From contig CAJXTJ010000006.1 of assembly GCA_913061165.1 (NCBI GenBank), positions 1 through 46,443 of the forward strand: a DNA stretch of 46,443 nt. The letters are read 5' to 3'. This document shows, one piece after another, positions 32,564 to 40,684 of the stretch. How positions within the stretch are numbered: position 1 is the first letter of the stretch; each line of letters opens with the position of its first letter. A program made the position numbers and the translations under genes. Under the pieces are notes generated by a model. The model was not told the DNA's origin. It was given only the letters and a program-made list of their open reading frames with translations, and did not search any database. The DNA is from an uncultured Polaribacter sp. (GTDB taxonomy: Bacteria; Bacteroidota; Bacteroidia; Flavobacteriales; Flavobacteriaceae).

Positions 32564-32595
32564 CAAATATAACCATTTAGAATCATTCTAAACAA
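32564..32595 (-). promoter_or_regulatory. feoAB promoter with a 17-bp palindromic operator
   Basis: On the minus strand a -33 TTG (32595-32593) and a perfect -7 TATATTTG (32571-32564) flank TTTAGAATGATTCTAAA (32576-32592), a perfect inverted repeat with a one-base centre. A repressor bound there would block RNA polymerase. Given the operon, a Fur- or DtxR-type iron repressor is the natural candidate. Confidence 0.65.
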
Positions 32596-32596
32596 G

Positions 32597-33277
32597 TTAT
32601 TGAGAGGCATATTCTTCCTTTAACAAAAGAATATCTTTCTTCAGCTTTTCCATATCTTCTTTTTCCGTTCCGTCATAATAGCCTCTAATGCGTTTTTCTT
32701 TGTCTACTAATACAAATTGCTCTGTGTGTATAAAGTCGTTTTCGTCTCCAGTACCTTCGTCTAAAACAGCAAAATAACTTTTTCTAGCGAGCTCATAAAT
32801 ATGAGTTTTAGCTCCTGTAGTTATATTCCACTTGCCATCTATAACCCCTTTTCTGTCGGCATATTCTTTTAAAGCAGCAACACTATCTATGATAGGTGTT
32901 ACAGAATGAGAAAGAAACAAGATATCGTCATCGTTTTTATAAAAGTCTTGCAATTCATTCATATTATATGCCATGGCTATACAAATAGTCTGGCAACGCG
33001 TAAAAAAGAAATCTGCAACGTAAATTTTATCTTTATAGTTTTTATTCGTGATTTTCTCACCATTCTGATTGGTCAATTCAAAATCTGCAATCGTATGATC
33101 TTTGGTAATGTGTTTCATAGAAAAATCTACTAAACGTGGATTTACATCTGCAGGATTGTAAATTTTTAATTTTTCATCTACTTTTAATAATTGATAAAAA
33201 ACAGGAATAACAACAACAGAAAAAAGGGCTAAAAAAATAAATGTTGGAATCGATTTTTTAAAGAATTTAAGCTCCAT
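32597..33277 (-). CDS. SCO1/SenC-family protein (copper chaperone-like thioredoxin fold)
   Basis: A 226-residue protein anchored by one N-terminal helix (IPTFIFLALFSVVVIPVFYQLL) with a periplasmic thioredoxin-like domain. The SCO copper site is present: a CxxxC at Cys95/Cys99 (FFTRCQTIC) and a distal His in DFIHTEQFVLVDKEKRIRGYYDG. SCO proteins deliver copper to the CuA site of cytochrome oxidase or act as thiol reductases. It lies just upstream of the feo operon, but the palindromic promoter 5 bp after its stop separates the two. No oxidase genes are in the window. Confidence 0.92.
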   Translation of the reverse strand: MELKFFKKSIPTFIFLALFSVVVIPVFYQLLKVDEKLKIYNPADVNPRLVDFSMKHITKDHTIADFELTNQNGEKITNKNYKDKIYVADFFFTRCQTICIAMAYNMNELQDFYKNDDDILFLSHSVTPIIDSVAALKEYADRKGVIDGKWNITTGAKTHIYELARKSYFAVLDEGTGDENDFIHTEQFVLVDKEKRIRGYYDGTEKEDMEKLKKDILLLKEEYASQ

Positions 33278-33410
33278 GGTTTTATTTTATTTTACAAAAA
33301 TACGACTTAAAAACACCCTAGAAAAGCAAACAAAAACAAATGCTATCTAAAATATTTGTTAAATTAAAAAAGCAAACTTTAATAGTTCTTTTACACCTCT
33401 ACCGAAAACC

Positions 33411-33418
33411 TTACATTT
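33411..33418 (+). promoter_or_regulatory. -7 element of rseP
   Basis: TACATTTG is a perfect -7 match, 29 nt before the rseP ATG. Confidence 0.6.
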
Positions 33419-33447
33419 GTATCTTTTTTAATCTGATTTAACGCTGA

Positions 33448-34803
33448 ATGGAAATATTAATAAAAGCATCTCAATTTATACTAAGTTTATCCTTACTAAT
33501 TGTTTTGCACGAATTAGGGCATTTTATACCCGCAAAATTATTTAAAATTAAAGTAGAAAAATTCTACTTATTTTTTGATTATAAATTCTCAATTTTAAAG
33601 AAAAAAGTTGGTGATACTGTGTACGGTATTGGCTGGATTCCTCTAGGAGGGTATGTAAAAATCTCTGGGATGATAGACGAAAGTATGGACACCGAGCAGC
33701 TAGTGCAACCAATACAATCTTGGGAATTTAGATCTAAACCAGCTTGGCAGCGCCTAATTGTTATGTTAGGTGGTGTTTTTGTAAACTTTATTTTAGGAAT
33801 TTTTATCTACATTATGCTAATGTGGTCTTATGGTGAGCGGTATTTACCAAATGAAAATGTAAAAGACGGGATTTGGGCAGACAATGCATTAGCTAAAAAC
33901 TTAGGTTTAAAAACAGGTGATAAAATTTTAAGTGTTGATGGTGAAAAAGTGAAAAAATTTCGCAGTTTACCTCTAGAGTTTATCAACGGAAATAACTATC
34001 AAATTGAAAGAAATGGTGTCGTTTTAGATCAAGAAATACCAGAAGATTTTATTTCTCAATTAATGGATAGAGGTAAAAGTGCTGGTAATTTTTTAAATGT
34101 AAGATACCCATTTGTAATTGCAAATGTTCAAAAAGATTCTTTAAATGGTGGCGCAGATATACAACCTAAAGATATTGTTACAGCAATTAATGGAAATGCT
34201 ATTTCTTATTATGACGAGGCTAAACAAGCATTAGCGGAGTTTAAAGGCCAAGATATTTCTATTACGGTAAAAAGAGGTGCAACCTCTAAAGAAATACCTG
34301 TAAAGGTTTCTAATTACGGAAATATAGGCGTTGTGTTTAGTGGAACTAGTCTTAAAGATTTAGAAAAACTAGGGTATTACGATTTAGCAGATTTCGAATA
34401 CTCATTCTTAGAAGCAATTCCTGCAGGTTGGAACAAGTCTATAAAAACCTTAACAGATTACATGAAGCAGTTAAAGAAAATCTTTAATCCAAACACAGGT
34501 GCTTATAAAGGTTTGGGTGGGTTTATTTCTATTGGAAGTATTTTTCCTAGTGAATGGAGCGCACAATCTTTCTGGGAGATTACAGCTTTCTTATCTATCA
34601 TGTTAGGTTTTATGAACTTATTGCCAATACCTGCTTTAGACGGTGGACATGTAGTTTTTACACTTTGGGAAATGATTACCGGAAGAAAACCCGGAGATAA
34701 GTTCTTAGAATATGCACAAGTTGTTGGCTTTATTTTACTGATTACCTTATTACTTTTTGCAAATGGGAATGATGTATACAGACACTTAAAAGATTATTTT
34801 TAG
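33448..34803 (+). CDS. rseP: RIP zinc metalloprotease RseP (site-2 protease)
   Basis: A 451-residue intramembrane protease that cleaves membrane-bound anti-sigma factors or signal-peptide remnants. The zinc motif HELGH is at residues 21-25, and the third ligand region (NLLPIPALDGGHV) is in the C-terminal membrane helix. Between them lie two PDZ domains (about 130-205 and 220-300, GLKTGDKILSVDGEKV and QPKDIVTAINGNA). About four membrane helices are present. The gene stands alone with a promoter and a terminator (34829-34866). Confidence 0.95.
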   Translation: MEILIKASQFILSLSLLIVLHELGHFIPAKLFKIKVEKFYLFFDYKFSILKKKVGDTVYGIGWIPLGGYVKISGMIDESMDTEQLVQPIQSWEFRSKPAWQRLIVMLGGVFVNFILGIFIYIMLMWSYGERYLPNENVKDGIWADNALAKNLGLKTGDKILSVDGEKVKKFRSLPLEFINGNNYQIERNGVVLDQEIPEDFISQLMDRGKSAGNFLNVRYPFVIANVQKDSLNGGADIQPKDIVTAINGNAISYYDEAKQALAEFKGQDISITVKRGATSKEIPVKVSNYGNIGVVFSGTSLKDLEKLGYYDLADFEYSFLEAIPAGWNKSIKTLTDYMKQLKKIFNPNTGAYKGLGGFISIGSIFPSEWSAQSFWEITAFLSIMLGFMNLLPIPALDGGHVVFTLWEMITGRKPGDKFLEYAQVVGFILLITLLLFANGNDVYRHLKDYF

Positions 34804-34828
34804 ATAAAAACAGCTTCTTTAAAAATTT

Positions 34829-34866
34829 AAAAGCCTCACAAATTAAATTTGTGAGGCTTTTTTTTA
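34829..34866 (+). terminator. Terminator after rseP
   Basis: The strong stem aaaagcctcacaaa / tttgtgaggctttt is followed by a T run. Confidence 0.9.
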
Positions 34867-34921
34867 GTTTTAGAAATCCTTAATGTAAAAGAATAAATTT
34901 CTTTACTTCAGATTATATCTT

Positions 34922-36739
34922 TTATAGATTATAGCGCAAACCAAATAAAAGACTACTTGGTGGCATTGGTACAAAACCAGACTCTATATATTCTGCATTA
35001 AATATATTATTTGCAGTAACCGTAAAATTAAATGCATTAACAGCTACAATTACAGAAGCATCCCAAACATTATAACTTGTTCCAATTGTGCGCTCTGCAT
35101 GTTTATAAATTATATTTTGTCTTACATTCTTAAATAGTTTACTCTCAAAACGAGTTATAAATTGGTGCTTTAAGGTATTTAAAGAATACCTTGATAAGTC
35201 TTTATTCTGATCTAAAATATCATCATTTAAATAATTATATCCAAAAGACAACGTTTGGTTGAACTCATTTAATTTAAAACGAGTTTCTGTATTTAACTCA
35301 AAACCTTTGGTATTTACTTTTGCAATATTTGTTGCTTCATACTTTGATGTTACATCTGGTCTAATAAAATCAATTAAATTATCAGCATCTCTATTAAAAA
35401 TAGCAACAGAAGATGTAAATCTTCCAGAATTAAACTTCAATCCAATTTCTTGAGCAAACGCTTCTTCTGGTTTTAAATTAGAATTTCCAATTGTACTTCT
35501 ATCATTATAATACAAATCTGTATACGTAGGTATTCTGTAAGTAACACCTAAATTACCATAGGCTTTTAAATTATCAGACAATTTAAAACCAATATCCAAC
35601 CCTGGAAACGCATGAAATTTAAAATCAGAAAAATACGTAATCGCAACACCTGGAGTAATATCTATTTTACCATCTGCAAATTTAAAACGGTGTTCTAAAA
35701 ATAAGTTTGCCATGGTTCTATTTCTCTTTCCTAAATTATTACTGCTTATAAAAACTCTAGAAATATCTAAGCCAAAACCAGTAATACCCAAATCTGAGGT
35801 GTAAGAAGCATTTGTTTCCACGCCTACTTTATTCGTAATATGTAAGTTTCTATAAACACTTGGGTTGTCTCTTATGTATACATATTCATCTTGACCTCTT
35901 TTCCAATAAACTCTTGGAGTAATTTTAAATTTCTCCGTTCTAAAAGTAGTAGAAGCACCAAACAAACTACTCTGTGTTTCTTCATATTGTTCTGTTGCAG
36001 TTGCACTTGCATAGAATCCGTTTGCTCCGAATTTTTTATCGAAAAAAGTAGCGATTACTTCTATAGGTTGTTCTTTCTTATTAAAAATACCTTTTAATAC
36101 ATAGTTTTTATTTTCATAATCAGAATTGTGTCTATATCCATCTGAAGTTAAGATACCAACATGTGCAATTATTGATGCATTTTCAAATTCTTTTCCAACA
36201 GTTACAGAACCATTTAATTGTCCGAAAGAACCTGCTTCTATATTTACAGAAGCAGTATTTTCTAATGTGCTCTTTGTTACAATATTTATAGCGCCAGTAA
36301 ATGCATTTTGTCCGAAAACTCTTGCAGCCGGACCTTTAATAATTTCTATTCTCTCGATAACTTCAATTGGCAAAGCGGCATTCATTGTATGATGTCCTGT
36401 TTGTGCATCATCCATTTTAATACCGTCTATTAACAATAATGTTTGATCAAAACCACCACCCCTAATATATAAATCTGCTTGACTACCGGCAGATCCTCTT
36501 CTTCTAATATCTACACCAGCAACTTGCTGTAACAAATCTGCAACGTTTGTAGCAGCACTGTTTTTAATAAATTCCGCAGAAATAACTTGTATGGTTCTAG
36601 CATTCTCTTTAAAAGGTAAATCTATTCTGGTAGATTTTATTAAAATAGTATCTAGTGCCTGTATTTCCTTTTTTTCCTGAGAAAAAAGATTCAAATGCAA
36701 AATTAAAATTGCAATAATTAGTAATTTACTTTGGTTCAT
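34922..36739 (-). CDS. TonB-dependent receptor, BtuB-like
   Basis: A 605-residue receptor with signal peptide (LLIIAILILHLNLFSQ), a plug domain (residues about 30-150: VADLLQQVAGVDIRRRGSAGSQADLYIRGGGFDQTLLLIDGI, RIEIIKGPAARVFGQNAFTGAINIVTK) and a barrel ending PPSSLLFGLRYNL. Its length and short plug without a carboxypeptidase-like N-domain are like BtuB (vitamin B12) receptors, but the same outline fits other vitamin, haem or siderophore receptors. No cobalamin riboswitch could fit in the 75-bp gap upstream. It is divergent from a MocR regulator, which may control it; a weak -7 element (GACTTTTG) is at 36770-36777. Confidence 0.88.
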   Translation of the reverse strand: MNQSKLLIIAILILHLNLFSQEKKEIQALDTILIKSTRIDLPFKENARTIQVISAEFIKNSAATNVADLLQQVAGVDIRRRGSAGSQADLYIRGGGFDQTLLLIDGIKMDDAQTGHHTMNAALPIEVIERIEIIKGPAARVFGQNAFTGAINIVTKSTLENTASVNIEAGSFGQLNGSVTVGKEFENASIIAHVGILTSDGYRHNSDYENKNYVLKGIFNKKEQPIEVIATFFDKKFGANGFYASATATEQYEETQSSLFGASTTFRTEKFKITPRVYWKRGQDEYVYIRDNPSVYRNLHITNKVGVETNASYTSDLGITGFGLDISRVFISSNNLGKRNRTMANLFLEHRFKFADGKIDITPGVAITYFSDFKFHAFPGLDIGFKLSDNLKAYGNLGVTYRIPTYTDLYYNDRSTIGNSNLKPEEAFAQEIGLKFNSGRFTSSVAIFNRDADNLIDFIRPDVTSKYEATNIAKVNTKGFELNTETRFKLNEFNQTLSFGYNYLNDDILDQNKDLSRYSLNTLKHQFITRFESKLFKNVRQNIIYKHAERTIGTSYNVWDASVIVAVNAFNFTVTANNIFNAEYIESGFVPMPPSSLLFGLRYNL

Positions 36740-36769
36740 TTTAAGTGTTATTTTAGTATAAATAGACTA

Positions 36770-36830
36770 CAAAAGTCGTAACTTTCCGGACGACTAAACT
36801 AGTCCAGTTTTAAAATGATTGATAGTCCGG
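36770..36830. promoter_or_regulatory. Divergent promoter region with TAGTCC repeats
   Basis: Between the TonB receptor and the MocR gene are 7-of-8 -7 elements for both directions (GACTTTTG minus, 36777-36770; TAACTTTC plus, 36779-36786). TAGTCCAG (36800) and TAGTCCGG (36823) form a direct repeat 23 bp apart, and CCGGAC (36786) is an inverted copy. MocR regulators bind such repeats, so this is a candidate operator; the last copy lies in the first codons of the regulator. Confidence 0.4.
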
Positions 36831-38326
36831 TAAATACAGTACTAAAACAACTCATTGATTTTGATAAAGCAATGGTGCAACCCGTGTATATTCAAGTTTC
36901 ACAACAAATTGCAAATGCCATACAGCGAAAATATTTAACCAAAGGTACTAAGCTACCCGGAACCCGGGTATTAGGCCAGTTATTAAAAGTACATAGAAAT
37001 ACGGCAGTTGCTATTTACGAAGAGCTGGCATCCCAAGGTTGGGTAGAAGTCATACCAAATAAAGGCACCTTTATTTTAGAGCCCGATCGGAAAACAAAAA
37101 AAATTAAAGTATTATCAAAAAAAATAGAGGAAGCATACTCCTACGCCAAAACAACAGGCTTTCCTTTTCAAAAATCCTTTCATTTAGCATCTACAGTGCA
37201 ACTAACAAATGCTAAATATAGTATTAATGATGGAAAACCAGATGTACGTTTGCATCCAGTACATCAATTTACACGGTGGTACAGCGCTGCTATGAAGCGT
37301 AAAACATTGATAAAGAAATGGAACGAACCAAAGGAACATTCCTATTCTTTATTTCAAACACAGCTCTGTAACTATTTAAATGCAACGAGAGGTTTTCATA
37401 TAAGTCCGAATAATCTATTAAGCACCCGTAGTTCAGAAATGAGCTTATACATTGTTTCTCAATTATTGATACAGCAAAATGATGTCGTATTAGTGGGGAA
37501 TTTGAGTAATTATGCTTCTAATATGATTTTTCAACAAGCGGGTGCAAATATCAAAACCATTCCTGTGGACGCAGCAGGTTTAGATATTGAGTATATTAAA
37601 AAACATTTTGTAAAAAACAGTATTCGATGCGTTTACATCTGCGCGCAAAGAGATTACCCTACAACGGTAACCTTAAGCGCAGAGCGCAGGCTAGCCTTGC
37701 TGCAACTTGCTAAAGAGTTTGGTTTTGCTATTATAGAAGATGATTACGATTATGATTTTCAGTTTGAAGGTTCTGCAATGTTACCCATGGCAAGCGCAGG
37801 CACAAATGGAATGGTTATTTATTTAGGAAAACTAGGACAATCTTTATTTCCTAGTTTTCAAACAGGATTTGTGGTAGCGCCAGCAAACCTAATTTCTGAA
37901 GCCACAAATTATTTGCAATTGCTAGACAAGCAAGGAGATTTTATACAAGAACAGATGTTATCTGAATTAATTATTGAAGGTGAAATTTACCGACTGATGA
38001 AAAAAAATGTAGTTCTCTATAAACAAAGACTTGATTGTTTATGCGAACTATTAACAGAACACTTTAAAGATATTGCCTATTGGAAAACACCTTCTGGAGG
38101 ATTGACAATTTGGTTACAATTTAAGCCTAAAATATCATTAGTAAAACTAGCTGAAGAAGCAGAAAAAAACAATTTATTTCTTCCCAAAACCATCCTTTAT
38201 CAAGATAAAAATACCTGTGCTATTCGTTTTGGATTTGGGCATTTAAATACAGAGGAAATAGCAGCTGTAATTCAAAAATTAAAAAATGCTTATCACAAAG
38301 TATCCATAAAAAAAAGTAAACATTAA
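36815..38326 (+). CDS. MocR/PdxR-type GntR regulator with degenerate aminotransferase domain
   Basis: A 503-residue fusion. The N-terminal winged helix of the GntR family spans about residues 20-90 (VYIQVSQQIANAIQRKYLTKGTKLPGTRVLGQLLKVHRNTAVAIYEELASQGW). The rest is a fold-type I aminotransferase-like domain (about 130-495, AQRDYPTTVTLSAERRLALL, IIEDDYDYDFQFEG). In MocR proteins a Lys in a SKxLxP-type motif binds PLP. Here the motif reads YLGKLGQSLFPS: the expected Lys position is Gln342, and the nearest Lys is 339. PLP may therefore not form a Schiff base. The gene is divergent from the BtuB-like receptor and is followed by a DUF2007 remnant. Confidence 0.9.
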   Translation: MIDSPVNTVLKQLIDFDKAMVQPVYIQVSQQIANAIQRKYLTKGTKLPGTRVLGQLLKVHRNTAVAIYEELASQGWVEVIPNKGTFILEPDRKTKKIKVLSKKIEEAYSYAKTTGFPFQKSFHLASTVQLTNAKYSINDGKPDVRLHPVHQFTRWYSAAMKRKTLIKKWNEPKEHSYSLFQTQLCNYLNATRGFHISPNNLLSTRSSEMSLYIVSQLLIQQNDVVLVGNLSNYASNMIFQQAGANIKTIPVDAAGLDIEYIKKHFVKNSIRCVYICAQRDYPTTVTLSAERRLALLQLAKEFGFAIIEDDYDYDFQFEGSAMLPMASAGTNGMVIYLGKLGQSLFPSFQTGFVVAPANLISEATNYLQLLDKQGDFIQEQMLSELIIEGEIYRLMKKNVVLYKQRLDCLCELLTEHFKDIAYWKTPSGGLTIWLQFKPKISLVKLAEEAEKNNLFLPKTILYQDKNTCAIRFGFGHLNTEEIAAVIQKLKNAYHKVSIKKSKH

Positions 38327-38585
38327 ACAATTGATTCTTATAAAATATTTAATAAGCAATGCCATTGACGGTGTAAAATTACTAGTATATAAAGATAATT
38401 TTGAAAAGGCATTAGAAATTAGAAGCTATCAAAAAGACAGAAACGGAAATAATTTCTCTTGTCCTAACTGCAATTCTAATCGAATTTTAATAGCCCCAAT
38501 ACAAAGAAAAAATGTTTTCTATATGTTGTTCCCTTTTTTTGAAAAAACCAGAAAGATCTGCAATAAATGTAGCGTAATATTTTAA
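38310..38585 (+). pseudogene. N-terminally truncated DUF2007 plus zinc-ribbon protein
   Basis: The listed 84-aa ORF uses a TTG at 38331 that sits 4 bp after the MocR stop. In frame upstream it is open only to 38310, with no ATG or GTG. The protein begins with YLISNAIDGVKLLVYKDNFEKALEI, which in DUF2007 proteins is the C-terminal half of the domain (SNAxGGVKLxV), and continues with a CxxC...CxxC zinc ribbon (SCPNCNSNR, KICNKCSVIF). The first 45-50 residues of the family are absent, so this is probably a decapitated gene left by a rearrangement next to the regulator. Confidence 0.6.
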
Positions 38586-38631
38586 AATAAAAGAGATCTA
38601 GATTTAAAGAAAAGTTATAATTTGCATTCCT

Positions 38632-39066
38632 ATGGAAACTACGAAAACACTTACTTTTTATACCCCAAAACTACCCTCTGGAAACGGAGCAATATTTGTT
38701 GACACAGGTATATCTGCAGGATTTCCATCTCCTGTAGACGATTTTAGTGAAAGTAGAATCTCTCTAGATGATGAATTAATTAAAAATAAAGACACCACGT
38801 TTTATGCAAAGGTAAAAGGGCAGTCTATGATTGGTGCGGGTTTAGATGATAATGATTTGTTAGTAATTGATAGGAGTTTAGCTCCTACAAATAATAAAAT
38901 TGCCGTTTGCTTTTTAGATGGAGAATTTACTGTAAAACGCTTGCGTGTAGAAAAAAACGAAGTTTGGTTGCAACCAGAAAACCCTAACTACCCGATTATA
39001 AATATTACAAAAGAGAATGATTTTATGGTTTGGGGCATTGTAACAAATGTTATTAAGAAAGTTTAA
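38632..39066 (+). CDS. umuD: UmuD-like S24 peptidase (SOS self-cleaving protein), orphan
   Basis: A 144-residue LexA/UmuD-type protein without a DNA-binding domain. An Ala-Gly self-cleavage site (ISAGFPSP), the catalytic Ser in KGQSMIGAG and the catalytic Lys in FTVKRLRV are in the right order, followed by WLQPENPNYP. After RecA-stimulated cleavage, UmuD' would join UmuC as translesion polymerase V. No umuC is adjacent: the next gene encodes a BI-1 protein. It may serve a polymerase elsewhere. Confidence 0.9.
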   Translation: METTKTLTFYTPKLPSGNGAIFVDTGISAGFPSPVDDFSESRISLDDELIKNKDTTFYAKVKGQSMIGAGLDDNDLLVIDRSLAPTNNKIAVCFLDGEFTVKRLRVEKNEVWLQPENPNYPIINITKENDFMVWGIVTNVIKKV

Positions 39067-39107
39067 ATTTCTCTTTTTAAAAAACAATATCTGATATAAA
39101 AAACACT

Positions 39108-39809
39108 ATGGAAAACACTTTAGAAAACAAAATATTATTAAGTACCGCTACAGATCAAGTTCGTGTAGAATTTTATAAAAAAACCTACAAGCATGTTGCT
39201 GGTGGCGTTTTATTATTTATTGTTTTTGAGTATCTATTGCTACAAAGCGATGTTATTGTAAACTTTATGATGTCTATGACGCAAGGTTGGCGTTGGCTTG
39301 TAATGTTAGGTGGTTTTATGTTTGTTACTAATTATGCCGAAAGTACCGTTTTAAAAACTGCAGATAAAAATAAACAGTATATGGCATATGCACTCTATGT
39401 TTTTGCACAAGCCATTATTTTTGTACCTCTTTTGTACATCGCAATTTATTATACAGAAAGTGCCGAATTAGTAGAACAGGCAGCTATTGTAACTTTAGCA
39501 TTATTTACAGGTATTTCTGCCGTTGTTATGGTTACTAAAAAAGATTTTTCGTTCTTAAAGGCGGGTTTAACTGTTGGCTTTTTTATTGCAATGGGCTTAA
39601 TTGTTGCCGGATCTTTATTTGGTTTTAATTTAGGTTTATGGTTCTCTGTTGGTATGTGTGTATTAGCTGGAGGCTCTATTTTATACCAAACCTCTAACTT
39701 GGTAAATAAATATGGTACTGAAGATTACATACCTGCTTCTTTAGGTTTATTTGCTTCTTTGATGCTACTTTTTTGGTATGTATTATCGATATTTATGTCT
39801 AGAGATTAA
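39108..39809 (+). CDS. Bax inhibitor-1/YccA-family membrane protein
   Basis: A 233-residue protein with seven hydrophobic helices. The BI-1 pattern is visible: KKTYKHVAGGVLLFIVFEY at the first helix, ALYVFAQAIIFVPLLYIA, IVTLALFTGISAVVMVT, FLKAGLTVGFFIAMGLIVAGSLFG and SILYQTSNLVNKYGTEDYIPASLGLFASLMLLFWYVLSIFM. Related proteins are pH-sensitive calcium leak channels or modulators of membrane protein turnover; the role here is unknown. It follows umuD by 41 bp on the same strand and is followed by a terminator. Confidence 0.92.
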   Translation: MENTLENKILLSTATDQVRVEFYKKTYKHVAGGVLLFIVFEYLLLQSDVIVNFMMSMTQGWRWLVMLGGFMFVTNYAESTVLKTADKNKQYMAYALYVFAQAIIFVPLLYIAIYYTESAELVEQAAIVTLALFTGISAVVMVTKKDFSFLKAGLTVGFFIAMGLIVAGSLFGFNLGLWFSVGMCVLAGGSILYQTSNLVNKYGTEDYIPASLGLFASLMLLFWYVLSIFMSRD

Positions 39810-39833
39810 AACTAATTTTTATATAAATAAACA

Positions 39834-39868
39834 GAAAGACGGTGCTAAAAAGTACTGTCTTTTTTTGT
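39834..39868 (+). terminator. Terminator after the BI-1 gene
   Basis: The stem aaagacggtgct / agtactgtcttt pairs through two G-U wobbles and a short A-rich loop and ends in a T run. Confidence 0.75.
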
Positions 39869-39905
39869 TTAAAAAATAAATTTATTATCAATAAAAAATA
39901 TTTTA

Positions 39906-39935
39906 TTATTGTTTTACAATAATTTTATATATTTG
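39906..39935 (+). promoter_or_regulatory. Promoter of the DUF2975/HTH pair with inverted repeat
   Basis: A perfect -7 TATATTTG (39928-39935) is preceded by the inverted repeat TTATTGT-ttt-ACAATAA (39906-39922), which covers the -33 region. It could be an operator for the small HTH regulator encoded in the same operon. Confidence 0.45.
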
Positions 39936-39957
39936 CAGGACTCTAAAAATAGAAATT

Positions 39958-40461
39958 ATGAAAAAAATAAATATATTAAAAACGATAGTAGATTTACTTT
40001 GGATATTTTCTATGCCCGTGGTATTGATAATTATTGGAGTTTCCTTCACAACATTTTTTGTAGATTTAAGTGATTTAAGTATCACAATAAATGCTTTAGA
40101 TTTTGATACGAATAGCACTTTGTCAAAAATATTATTTGTTATTTCATCTTTAAATTATTTATTACTTATTGTGGCTTTGTATTTTTTTAGAAAAGTATTA
40201 ACCAATTTTGTACGCGTAAGAGTTTTTGAAGAGGTAGTCATTAGTTCTTTTAAGAAAATAGGAAACCTATTAACGTTTTCAGGTTTTATTTCGCTGATAA
40301 TTTCAATAATTGGTAAAATATATTTTGAACAAAAAGTTTCCTTAGAATTTGGTTTAAATCAACATTTAGTACTTATTTGTTTGGGTTTATTCTTTTTAGT
40401 TTTAAGTGAAATATTTAAAATAGCTAAAAACGCAAAACAAGAAAACGACTTAACAATATAG
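39958..40461 (+). CDS. DUF2975 membrane protein
   Basis: A 167-residue protein with four membrane helices (LLWIFSMPVVLIIIGVSF, ILFVISSLNYLLLIVALYFF, LLTFSGFISLIISIIGKIY, LVLICLGLFFLVLSEIF) matching DUF2975. The family is almost always followed by a small Cro/CI-like regulator, as here with a 2-bp gap, and the pair may sense a membrane signal. No biochemical function is established. Confidence 0.85.
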   Translation: MKKINILKTIVDLLWIFSMPVVLIIIGVSFTTFFVDLSDLSITINALDFDTNSTLSKILFVISSLNYLLLIVALYFFRKVLTNFVRVRVFEEVVISSFKKIGNLLTFSGFISLIISIIGKIYFEQKVSLEFGLNQHLVLICLGLFFLVLSEIFKIAKNAKQENDLTI

Positions 40462-40463
40462 CT

Positions 40464-40670
40464 ATGGCCATCATTGTAAACTTAGACGTAATGCTTGCCA
40501 AACGTAAAATGCGGAGTAAAGAACTGGCAGAAATTATTGGCATTACCACAGCAAATTTATCCATCTTAAAATCTGGTAAAGCAAAGGCTGTTCGTTTTTC
40601 TACTTTAGCAGCAATTTGTAAAGCATTAGAATGCCAGCCTGCAGATATTTTAGCATTTGTAGCCGATTAA
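40464..40670 (+). CDS. Small Cro/CI-type HTH regulator paired with DUF2975
   Basis: A 68-residue single-domain helix-turn-helix protein of the YozG kind (VNLDVMLAKRKMRSKELAEIIGITTANLSILKSGKAKAVRFSTLAAICKALECQPADILAF). It starts 2 bp after the DUF2975 stop. In family members elsewhere it is thought to act with, or be sequestered by, the membrane partner. An inverted repeat in the operon promoter (39906-39922) is a plausible binding site. Confidence 0.92.
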   Translation: MAIIVNLDVMLAKRKMRSKELAEIIGITTANLSILKSGKAKAVRFSTLAAICKALECQPADILAFVAD

Positions 40671-40684
40671 TGTATGTTTTAGCT

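Noticed and set aside
36740-36814. Cobalamin riboswitch ahead of the BtuB-like receptor
   Set aside because: The 75-bp intergenic region is too short and lacks the B12-box pattern.
40464-40670. DUF2975/HTH pair as a toxin-antitoxin system
   Set aside because: The HTH protein is Cro/CI-like, but DUF2975 is a multi-helix membrane family with no known toxicity; no toxin motif is seen.
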